From the NCBI GenBank assembly GCA_029194665.1, contig JARFXO010000007.1:186001-250000 (forward strand): 64,000 nt of DNA. The letters are read 5' to 3'. The stretch is from Nitrospira sp. GTDB taxonomy: Bacteria > Nitrospirota > Nitrospiria > Nitrospirales > Nitrospiraceae. Shown here piece after piece: positions 52,492 to 59,943 of the stretch. Every line of letters starts with the position of its first letter. The stretch's first letter is position 1. Under the pieces are notes generated by a model that saw only the letters and a list, made by a program, of their open reading frames with translations, had not been told where the DNA came from and searched no databases. The position numbers and the translations under genes were made by a program.

Positions 52492-53124
52492 TTACGAAGG
52501 AATCATCACGTTCAACACTTGCTTGTTGATCTCGCGAACGTATGTCCTCGACGGGGCCGCCACCGAGCGCTCGTAATATCCGAATGAGTTCTCGGCAATC
52601 GTCTCCGAATGTTTGAAGATTGGCTCGATCGCAGCCAGAACGACGCCGGTCGACTGCTTTGTCAAGCCTGGAATCGGACTTGCCACGCTCGACTGTCTCT
52701 GGGCCTCCTCTTGCTTCTGCGCTTGATCTTCCACCCAATCTTTCCACCAAGTCAGGACTTGACGCGACCCTGACAAGCCCTGTTTGAACGAATCCCTAAT
52801 CAAGCGCTCGTTGTCTTCCTGCCATTGCAGGCACAGGTTCAAGCCTTGAAGATATCCGTCCTTCCAGTTCTTTGCCATTTCTCTGTACCCTTCCGTCACT
52901 CTTTCTCCGTTTGTCCCTTCAGTAGCCATGTCTGACCTCCTCAATTCTTGTTGTGTAGGTGATGGTTCCTTTTGTTCCTGTCGGCTCGTGTGCACTGCTT
53001 CTTTTGTAGCGACTGTCGCTACGGGAACCGGCGGCTCGAGCCGAGGGGCCGATTCGGTTCCGTGGCTCTTCCCGATTTCTTTGCCGATTTCTTTGTCGCC
53101 TCTCTTTGTGTGTTTTGCTGCCAT
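52492..53124 (-). CDS. Phasin family protein
   Basis: 210 residues from ATG 53124. The N-terminal ~65 residues are polar and low-complexity (KHTKRGDKEIGKEIGKSHG). A second in-frame ATG at 52929 has a better ribosome site (GAGGAGG), so a 145-residue form beginning MATEGTNGER is equally possible. The C-terminal part has phasin-like amphipathic helices (GLNLCLQWQEDNERLIRDSF, VLAAIEPIFKHSETIAENSFGYYERS) that coat PHA granules. Separate transcript upstream of phaA. Confidence 0.72.
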   Translation of the reverse strand: MAAKHTKRGDKEIGKEIGKSHGTESAPRLEPPVPVATVATKEAVHTSRQEQKEPSPTQQELRRSDMATEGTNGERVTEGYREMAKNWKDGYLQGLNLCLQWQEDNERLIRDSFKQGLSGSRQVLTWWKDWVEDQAQKQEEAQRQSSVASPIPGLTKQSTGVVLAAIEPIFKHSETIAENSFGYYERSVAAPSRTYVREINKQVLNVMIPS

Positions 53125-53722
53125 AACCACCCCCTCTATCAACTACCAGCAATCAATTGGAGCCGACGCTTCTCGCGCAAGCCGTCGCGAGCGACAAGCG
53201 CGAATAATTTGCACTCCTAACACATCTCTTGCCTACGAGTCCAGAAAAATATTTCGAGGCTGATTCGCTGGGCAGGTGTGAGAGTCTGACTCGGATGAGA
53301 CCACAGTCCTGACGCGACGCATCAGAACTTACTACAAAAGACTATCGCAGATCAAGTACCCCGTATCAGGTTTGGGCCGGGACGGGGGCTACATAATAGG
53401 AGAGGGGGCCCGTTCAGCCCTGCCAGAATTTAATACTGACAGTACTTAATGCTAGCTTTAAGAGAGATTCTTCCCTATACTCGCGGACCATTAGACCAGG
53501 GCCACTTGCTCCTACCGCAGCAAGTCGGTCGGCCCAGCTCATGTCGCAGTGAAGGAAATCAACGTCAGTCGCCTCCGAGCAATTGACCAGGAGAGGATGG
53601 CATTACGGCATCATGGTCCTACAGGAAAAGAGACCCACATCATGAAGGCTTGGACGCTCCATCTCAGCATCACCCGATCACACATTGCCCAACGACATTC
53701 ATAGATCAGGAGGAGGTTCGCA
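53125..53722. other. Divergent intergenic region
   Basis: About 600 bp between the phasin gene (minus) and the barrel gene (plus). It contains the palindrome at 53430-53449 and AT-rich promoter-like sequence around it; no gene seen. Confidence 0.4.
53430..53449. promoter_or_regulatory. Palindromic operator-like site
   Basis: TTAATACTGACAGTACTTAA, a near-perfect palindrome centred on TACTG-A-CAGTA in an AT-rich patch of the divergent region. Shape and position suit a dimeric repressor binding site, regulator unknown. Confidence 0.4.
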
Positions 53723-54880
53723 ATGCACAACGGATCGCGATCAAGAAAACTGGTTTCCTATGGAACGATGCTGCTCTTGTCATGGAGCCTGATGCTCATG
53801 GGATTGCCGGTTGCCTATTCGCAACCGACGTCCGAACAGCCTGTTCCGGCAGAACCGGTCCCCACAGAGCCGGTCCCCAGTCAGCAGCCACCTACCACGA
53901 CGCCGACGGAAGCTGAACGGGCCAAGGGGGCCGAGCAGCTGAAAAAAGCCGAACCAACGAAAGGGGTCGAACCGGAAACGAGAATTGAACGGAAACTGGT
54001 GCGCCCGAGCGAAACGTATGTGGCAGGGTTCGGTGGCTATACCTTCGGCGGTGGGCTAAGTGACGTGGAAGGTACGGGAATCCTGTCCGGAGTTCGGGGC
54101 AATGATCGCGATCTTGCTAGTTCGGTCGTCTACGGTGGAAAGGTCGGGCATTTCTTCGGCGATCGAATGGATTGGTTGGGCCTGGAGATGGAGGCGTACA
54201 ACACGACTCCCCATGTGGAGCAGGACGGTCAGTTGCCAGGGATCCACCAGCGAGTCACGACCTTGGCCTTCAATGTGGTCGGCCGGCTCAAATTCGGCTG
54301 TGAAACGAAAACAGAGCGAACAGAGACGCGAACGGAGCGAGCGGGGACGCGGACGGGTGAAGGCACCTACGTGGAGCGGAAGCATCCGACGACGGGAGAG
54401 CCGTACAGAGAACGGCGAGATCCGAGCACCGGAGACATATACATGGAATACATGGAGCGGCGAGATCCGAAGACGGGAGAGCTGTACGTGGATCGGGTAG
54501 ATGCGAAAACGGGAGAGGTGATCCACGTGGAGCGAGCTGTGATGGAACGAGCTGTGAAGGCGACCCATGACATTCGCTATGAAACTCACTATGAGCGGGA
54601 GTTTTGCCGGTTGCAACCCTATGGCGGGGTAGGGCTTGGGGTCTTCTTTGCCCATCTGTCGAACAGCGGCAGCGGCGCCTCCGACAACGCTGTGCCGGGC
54701 TTCAATGCCTTGGCTGGTCTGCGCTATTTCATTACCGAGCGCATCGCACTGTTTGGTGAATATAAATACAATTTTGCGGCCTTCGATTACACCCCCGATG
54801 GCTCTCTCGGAGGAGCAGCAGGAGTGAAGGCCGACTACATGATTAATCATGTAGTCGGAGGGCTCTCGCTCCACTTCTAA
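53723..54880 (+). CDS. Outer-membrane beta-barrel protein with tandem-repeat loop
   Basis: 385 residues (AGGAGG at 6 nt). Signal peptide ending AYSQ (about residue 33), a Pro/Glu-rich linker (35-85), then a small OmpA/porin-like barrel: TYVAGFGGYTFGGGL, DWLGLEMEAYNTTP, GLGVFFAHLS, and a final strand ending in Phe (GLSLHF). An inserted hydrophilic segment (about 196-283) replaces a loop. It has charged repeats such as RRDPSTGDIYME and RRDPKTGELYVD, preceded by TERTETRTERAG. Outer-membrane located; the loop would be surface exposed. Ligand unknown. Confidence 0.8.
   Translation: MHNGSRSRKLVSYGTMLLLSWSLMLMGLPVAYSQPTSEQPVPAEPVPTEPVPSQQPPTTTPTEAERAKGAEQLKKAEPTKGVEPETRIERKLVRPSETYVAGFGGYTFGGGLSDVEGTGILSGVRGNDRDLASSVVYGGKVGHFFGDRMDWLGLEMEAYNTTPHVEQDGQLPGIHQRVTTLAFNVVGRLKFGCETKTERTETRTERAGTRTGEGTYVERKHPTTGEPYRERRDPSTGDIYMEYMERRDPKTGELYVDRVDAKTGEVIHVERAVMERAVKATHDIRYETHYEREFCRLQPYGGVGLGVFFAHLSNSGSGASDNAVPGFNALAGLRYFITERIALFGEYKYNFAAFDYTPDGSLGGAAGVKADYMINHVVGGLSLHF
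54831..54858. repeat. Perfect 28-nt palindrome inside the barrel gene
   Basis: CCGACTACATGATT followed directly by its reverse complement, 22 nt before the stop codon. It encodes part of the last strands (DYMINHVVG), so it is both coding and able to form a hairpin or bind a dimer. Confidence 0.8.
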
Positions 54881-54924
54881 CAGGCCGCTAGGAAAAAGTA
54901 AGAATTACGTCGGGAGGGGCCGTC

Positions 54925-57900
54925 ATGGCAAAGCCAAAGGCGAAGCAGCGAGGACGGTCCCTCTCATCCCCCCCATCTAAACGACAGCGGCCGAGCCGCC
55001 GAGACGCAAAGGACGTGCAAGGTCGAAAAGAGTTTGTCGCCTATTCCTACCGCGAAGACCAGATCGAGGACGCCCTGGCGACGGGCAAGGACTCCGACCT
55101 ACTGAAGTCCTATTTTGGCGAGACCCAGTATCAAGAGCTGCGAGGGCTGGCGACAGAGGCTCAACGTAGGACAGTCCGAGGTGGCCAGCGGGTGCTGATT
55201 TTGCCCGGCATCATGGGGTCGACGATCGGAAAAGGTCGTTCGATTCGTGACGATGTGTTGTGGTTTGATCCGGTCGATATTGCGCGGGGGAGGCTGACTC
55301 AGCTCGCCCTCGATGGGTCGACCAACAATTTCACGGCATTGGGGGCCATTCCACTAGCCTATACAGGGTTGAGTTTGCGATTGAAGTCGGCGGGCTTCGA
55401 TGCGGATTTTCACTATTACGACTGGCGAAAGGGCTTGGATGTCCTGGGGAAGGAATTGGTGGCTCAGCTGCAACAAGAACCAGCAGCACAGGTAGCGCTT
55501 GTGGCACACAGTATGGGAGGGTTGGTCGTGCGAGCGGCTGTGGCACGAGACTCGTCCGTGACAAGGAAGATCAGTCGTCTGGTGATGATTGGAACCCCGA
55601 ACCATGGATCGTTCGCGCCGGTGCAAGCGATTCGGGCCGTCTACCCAGTGGTCAAGCAAGTCGCCGCCATCGATCTGGTGCACGATGCGGAGGAGCTGTC
55701 GTCGCTGGTGTTCACGACGTTCCCTGGTCTGTACCAACTGCTCCCGACCAAGGAGGTGTTCGACGACATCGATCTGTTCGATGTCGATTCCTGGCCGACC
55801 GAAGGTCCCAAGCCGCAGCAGTCCCTCCTGACACAGGTGCCGCCGGTTCAGCAGTCGCTCGCGCCGGCTGATGATCGATTCTTCCTCATCGCCGGCGTGA
55901 ACCAGGAAACGGTCGTCGATGTGGAGCTGCGTGACAATGAATTCGTGTATGAGCAGTCCAACGAGGGTGATGGAACGGTGCCGAAAGCGTTTGCTGAACT
56001 GGAGGGAACGAAGACCTATTATATAGAAGAATCACACGGCAGTCTGCCCAACAATCGCACCGTCGCTCAAGCGACCATTGACATCCTGCAGCAGGGCGAT
56101 ACCTCGCTGTTGCCTCAGCAATGGGCACCGAGCCAGCGCAGCACGGCCCGCGCCCTGCCGGAGCAGGAGCTCCGCATCCCGGCCTATGGGGGTCGTAAAG
56201 GGAAGGAGTTGACCGAGCAGGACATTCGGCACGCTCTGGACGGCTTTGTCGCTCCTGACAGTCGGGAACAACCGGTTGTGGCTGGCGCCCCAGCCGCCGC
56301 GGCAGCAGCGCAACCAACTCTGCTTGAGCAGCCGTTGAATCAGGTGATCGTCGGCCGTCGAAGGCAGCATCGCCTCGACATCCGACTGGCGCTGGGCAGC
56401 ATCACGGAGTTGGACAGTCGCGCCTACGTGTTGGGCATCTACCGCAATGTCGCTCCCAGCGGCCCGGCGGATGCGCTCGATGAACGGATGGGTGGGGCCA
56501 TTAGAGATTTTACGGCGAGGCGGATGTTCGCCGGCAATGTGGGCGAGGTGTTCGTGATGCCGACCGGCCGCCACCCGCTCCAAGCGGACTTCATCATCTT
56601 CGCCGGGCTCGGCGACTTCGATCAGTTCAGCGATACCGTCTTGCAGGTAAGCGCAGAGAATATCGTTCGCACCTGTATCCGAACGAGCGTCGAAGAATTC
56701 GGCACGGTTTTGCTGGGAGGGCGGAGCGGCCAAGACATCGACAGGGCCTTGCAGGATTTGCTGACTGGCTTTTTCCGTGCGCTGAAAGATACGGACGGGG
56801 ACCATTGGTTCAGACGAATTACGGTGTGTGAGATGAACCAGCAGCGCTATCAAGACATTCGCTCGGCACTCTTGCGGCTTGCGACCACTCCGCTCTTCGA
56901 TGACATTGAAGTCACGTTCGATGAGGTGCGGCTCAAGCCTCCGTTGGTACCCAGCGGGCTTCGTGCTCCGAAAGGTCCCGAGCCGGCCTACTTGCTGGTC
57001 CGGCAGGAGACGCCCGATCAGGACAAGGGCATGCTCAGCTTGACGTCATCCATCCTGACGCCGGGATCCAAGGCCAGCGTCATCACGGATACGCAACAGC
57101 TTACGAGCGAGGACCTGGATCGGCACTTTAAAAAGGTGGAGTCGTCGTCCTTCAATCTTGACATGCTGACTCGATTCGGCGATGAGTTGGCGCAGCTCGT
57201 GCTTCCGCAGCGAATCCTCGCGGTACTGCCACAAATGAAACAGCAACATCTGGTCGTGGTGCATGATGCCCCATCCTCACGTATCCCTTGGGAGACGATC
57301 CAGATCGACGGATGGGCACCGGCGATCAGTCAGGGTTTGAGCCGGCGCTATCTTGCCGGTAACTTGTCGGTGGCGAAGTGGTTGGAACAGCGGCAGCGTA
57401 CCGATAAGCTCAAACTCCTCCTCGTCGTGAACCCCACTCAAGATTTGCCGGGAGCCGAGAGGGAAGGGGAGCGGGTTGAGAGTCTCTTCAGCGCTCAACC
57501 GGGGGTCGTTGTTGAAAAAATCCATGGCCCACAAGCCACGAAGGCCGCGTTGCTGACGAAGTTCCAATCCGGTGCCTACGATGTCGTCCACTATGCCGGA
57601 CATGCGTTCTTTGACCCTCGCATGCCGGCTCGCAGCGGCATTCTGTGCCACGGGAAAGAAATACTAAATGGCGCGGATTTGGCGGCTATCGGCAATCTTC
57701 CGAGCCTGGTCTTCTTCAATGCCTGTGAAGCGGGCCGTATCAGGAAGCCGCCGGAAAGGAAGCGGCGAGACCTCGATATGGATCAGCGCATCGAGCGGGC
57801 GGTGGGATTGGCGGAGGCGTTCTTGCGCGGAGGCGTGGCAAATTACGTGGGAACGTACTGGCCGGTCGGAGACCAGGCAGCTGAAGCCTTTGCGCAAACC

Positions 57901-58044
57901 TTCTACATGGAACTGTTACGGCAGAAGACGATCGGCGCGGCCCTCCTGGCCGGCAGAGAAAGGGTCCGCACCGAGCTCAAATCGATCGACTGGGCCGACT
58001 ACATTCATTACGGCAGCTACGATTTCGCGCTGAAACAGACGTAA
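54925..58044 (+). CDS. Lipase - M17N-like - CHAT protease fusion protein
   Basis: 1039 residues (GGGAGG at 9 nt). Three parts are visible. Residues ~70-400: alpha/beta hydrolase of the PGAP1/LCAT type with LPGIMGSTIG and nucleophile Ser196 in AHSMGG, GTPNHGS, DGTVP and ESHGSLPNN. Residues ~475-640: a macro-like domain resembling the N-domain of leucyl aminopeptidases (GEVFVMPTGRHPLQADFIIFAGLGDFD). Residues ~760-1035: a CHAT caspase-like protease with His893 in HYAGHA and Cys934 in FFNACEAG. No signal peptide. CHAT proteases act in programmed responses and defence; a joined lipase suggests a self-contained effector. Regulation and target unknown. Confidence 0.85.
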   Translation: MAKPKAKQRGRSLSSPPSKRQRPSRRDAKDVQGRKEFVAYSYREDQIEDALATGKDSDLLKSYFGETQYQELRGLATEAQRRTVRGGQRVLILPGIMGSTIGKGRSIRDDVLWFDPVDIARGRLTQLALDGSTNNFTALGAIPLAYTGLSLRLKSAGFDADFHYYDWRKGLDVLGKELVAQLQQEPAAQVALVAHSMGGLVVRAAVARDSSVTRKISRLVMIGTPNHGSFAPVQAIRAVYPVVKQVAAIDLVHDAEELSSLVFTTFPGLYQLLPTKEVFDDIDLFDVDSWPTEGPKPQQSLLTQVPPVQQSLAPADDRFFLIAGVNQETVVDVELRDNEFVYEQSNEGDGTVPKAFAELEGTKTYYIEESHGSLPNNRTVAQATIDILQQGDTSLLPQQWAPSQRSTARALPEQELRIPAYGGRKGKELTEQDIRHALDGFVAPDSREQPVVAGAPAAAAAAQPTLLEQPLNQVIVGRRRQHRLDIRLALGSITELDSRAYVLGIYRNVAPSGPADALDERMGGAIRDFTARRMFAGNVGEVFVMPTGRHPLQADFIIFAGLGDFDQFSDTVLQVSAENIVRTCIRTSVEEFGTVLLGGRSGQDIDRALQDLLTGFFRALKDTDGDHWFRRITVCEMNQQRYQDIRSALLRLATTPLFDDIEVTFDEVRLKPPLVPSGLRAPKGPEPAYLLVRQETPDQDKGMLSLTSSILTPGSKASVITDTQQLTSEDLDRHFKKVESSSFNLDMLTRFGDELAQLVLPQRILAVLPQMKQQHLVVVHDAPSSRIPWETIQIDGWAPAISQGLSRRYLAGNLSVAKWLEQRQRTDKLKLLLVVNPTQDLPGAEREGERVESLFSAQPGVVVEKIHGPQATKAALLTKFQSGAYDVVHYAGHAFFDPRMPARSGILCHGKEILNGADLAAIGNLPSLVFFNACEAGRIRKPPERKRRDLDMDQRIERAVGLAEAFLRGGVANYVGTYWPVGDQAAEAFAQTFYMELLRQKTIGAALLAGRERVRTELKSIDWADYIHYGSYDFALKQT

Positions 58045-58052
58045 GACGCACG

Positions 58053-58601
58053 TCACTGGGGATGTGCTTTGAACATCAGGACCGCTTCGTGGTCTTCGTT
58101 CATCAAGACGAGTTGTCCGTCTTCGGCATTCCAGAGTCTCGTCCTTTCGAGACCGGTCAAGAATGCCCGCTCCTGTTCCATGAGCCCTGGGCAAAACTTT
58201 CGCGTGGTGGCCAAGCCGACAAATCTCACGTTCCGGTCCGCTGATTCGAAGTGCCCCTGTAAGCCATTGCAACCCGTAAAGCCCTCTACCTTTCGGCTAC
58301 CTGAAACGAGGCGGAAATAGGCCCTGGGTCCTGAACCTGCCTGGACTGATCGATCACCAATTTGGATGAGCGCCCACTCGCGGTCCAGGAGGTCTGCCTG
58401 TTGCACCGTTCCATTCCCGATTCTGGTGGCCGTTCCACCGTGCGATGTTCCCTCACGAGGAGGCACTGAGAGTGGTTCTCCGAGCGGCCATATCAGCAGG
58501 CCGCTCGCGCCGACGAGATTATTCATCGCTGCTGACCGACTGACCTCGATGCCCATGAGGGCCATACCGAAAATGACAAGGCTGATGAACACAGGCGTCA
58601 T
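58053..58601 (-). CDS. META-domain (HslJ-like) exported protein
   Basis: 182 residues. An N-terminal hydrophobic segment (about 3-20) for export or anchoring, a linker, then a META domain: DREWALIQIGDRSV, VEGFTGCNGLQGHFE, FCPGLMEQERAFLTGLERT, as in HslJ. Two cysteines may form a disulfide. META domains are found in envelope stress proteins and protease-associated proteins. It starts 3 nt after the stop of the trypsin-like gene, so the two are one operon; an inhibitor or chaperone role for the protease is possible. Confidence 0.8.
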   Translation of the reverse strand: MTPVFISLVIFGMALMGIEVSRSAAMNNLVGASGLLIWPLGEPLSVPPREGTSHGGTATRIGNGTVQQADLLDREWALIQIGDRSVQAGSGPRAYFRLVSGSRKVEGFTGCNGLQGHFESADRNVRFVGLATTRKFCPGLMEQERAFLTGLERTRLWNAEDGQLVLMNEDHEAVLMFKAHPQ

Positions 58602-58604
58602 GGC

Positions 58605-59519
58605 TCACTTGGCATGGTCATTGATCCACTTCACGTATTTCGACACACGGGCATAGACGCCCGGCTTATCTTCTCTTGCGCAACCTTCTCCCCAGCTCAC
58701 CACACCGGCCAGCGCATACAGGTCGTTGTCCATCTTTACCGCCAATGGGCCTCCGCTGTCCCCTTGGCACGAATCCATCCCACCTTCCTGATGGCCCGCA
58801 CACAGCATATTGTCGGTGATGGCGCCGTCATAGGAACCTTCAGCGTTGCATGTCTTCCTGTCCACAACAGGCACGGTCGCGCGCTGGAGCTTCGGCGAGA
58901 CCTCACCGTTCTCTTTCGTGTATCCCCATCCGGTGATGAGGACCGGTTCACCGGCTTTCACCTTCGACTTTTCTTCCTGCGCGGTGATCAGGCGTATGGG
59001 CGCACGCAGGCTCGAGGCTTTCACGCGTCTGGAGAGCTTCAGCAAGGCCACGTCGTTGTCATTGGTATTGGCGTTGTATTTACCGTGAATGATGATTTGT
59101 TTGACCGAGCTTCGTTTCCCGCCCGACCTGAGATCATCGGTCCCTGAGATGATGTCGATTTGATCCGGCATGGTGCCTCGACTGACGCAATGCGCCGCCG
59201 TTAGGACCCAGTTGGGTTTGATCAGAGATCCGCCGCAGAAGTGTCCGGTCAGGTTTGAGGTGGATTCCGCCGCGACGATCGACACCTGCCAGGGGCTGTC
59301 CTTGATCTCCGCGTCCTCGCCGCCGACGATCCGCGGGCGAAACCGGATTCCTTCCAAGTGTCCCTTGCCCTCCGACCGGCTCACGGCGTCGATCAGCGGT
59401 ACAGACCCCTTCTCTTCCAGTTCATTCACGGCCTTGTTGTATGATTCTTCCTTGACCGGCACCCCCGCGATGGCCGGAACGCCGATCAACAATGTGACGA
59501 TGAGCATCAGGATCGACAT
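58605..59519 (-). CDS. Secreted trypsin-like serine protease (S1A)
   Basis: 304 residues from ATG 59519 (GGAGG at 6 nt). Signal peptide to about residue 18, a propeptide, then an activation site after Arg63 (RPR before IVGGEDA). Catalytic His110 in TAAHC, Asp156 in NDNDVALL and Ser255 in CQGDSGGP are all present. Asp249 six residues before the Ser indicates trypsin-type cleavage after Lys/Arg. The closing VVSWGEGCAREDKPGVYARV is typical of animal-like trypsins, uncommon in bacteria. A secreted zymogen coupled to the META protein gene. Confidence 0.94.
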   Translation of the reverse strand: MSILMLIVTLLIGVPAIAGVPVKEESYNKAVNELEEKGSVPLIDAVSRSEGKGHLEGIRFRPRIVGGEDAEIKDSPWQVSIVAAESTSNLTGHFCGGSLIKPNWVLTAAHCVSRGTMPDQIDIISGTDDLRSGGKRSSVKQIIIHGKYNANTNDNDVALLKLSRRVKASSLRAPIRLITAQEEKSKVKAGEPVLITGWGYTKENGEVSPKLQRATVPVVDRKTCNAEGSYDGAITDNMLCAGHQEGGMDSCQGDSGGPLAVKMDNDLYALAGVVSWGEGCAREDKPGVYARVSKYVKWINDHAK

Positions 59520-59640
59520 CGTGCGCCTCCTTTTCTGAGATTGGTCCCGCACGCCACTTGGTGCCTGTGACGATACAGTACCTGGGTAGAGGTCACCTCT
59601 ATAGGTGATTCCTCCTATGAAGTCAACCGCAGCTATTCTA

Positions 59641-59777
59641 AGCAGGCTGCGGAAAAACTCGATTACTGCACTTCGACGGGCTCAGTGCGAACGGAAAAAC
59701 TCAGTAAATTCAATGGCCGCTCCGTTCGTCCTGAGGCTCTCGAAGGATGAACGGAGGGTTTTTCCGCAACCTGCTAA
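59641..59777. repeat. MITE-like element with terminal inverted repeats
   Basis: 137 bp with ends AGCAGGCTGCGGAAAAAC and, inverted, AGCAGGTTGCGGAAAAAC (one mismatch in 18). Inside are smaller repeats of the CTTCGACGGGCTCAGTGCG and GTTCGTCCTGAGGCT kind. Too short to encode a transposase; fits a miniature mobile or extragenic repeat. No target duplication is obvious. Confidence 0.7.
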
Positions 59778-59905
59778 AAGTACGCAGCAGCGAAAAGAGG
59801 AGTGAAACAAAGTGGCAGAGAAAAACGGGAAAAGCAGACAACTCAGGCTGCTTTGTCTGAAAAACACGGAAAAGAGGAAGTAGGCGTCGTCCCGACGCTG
59901 CCGGC

Positions 59906-59934
59906 TTGACAGCCATTCACCCGGTCTGTACCTT
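59906..59934 (+). promoter_or_regulatory. Sigma70-type promoter of patatin gene
   Basis: TTGACA, a 17-nt spacer, then TACCTT. The expected start of transcription (about 59941) is only a few bases before the ATG at 59944, and no ribosome site precedes that ATG, so the mRNA would be leaderless or nearly so. Confidence 0.55.
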
Positions 59935-59943
59935 CCTCATCCC

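Noticed and set aside
53125-53722. Possible CRISPR or small RNA in the divergent region
   Set aside because: No regularly spaced repeats anywhere in the window and no clear promoter-terminator pair here.
54056-54874. 272-codon minus-strand frame opposite the barrel gene
   Set aside because: Mirror of the repeat-rich barrel sequence; its apparent SRxxI/SPLHV repeats come from the same DNA repeats.
56032-56853. 273-codon minus-strand frame inside the CHAT-lipase gene
   Set aside because: Antisense shadow of a well-supported multidomain protein.
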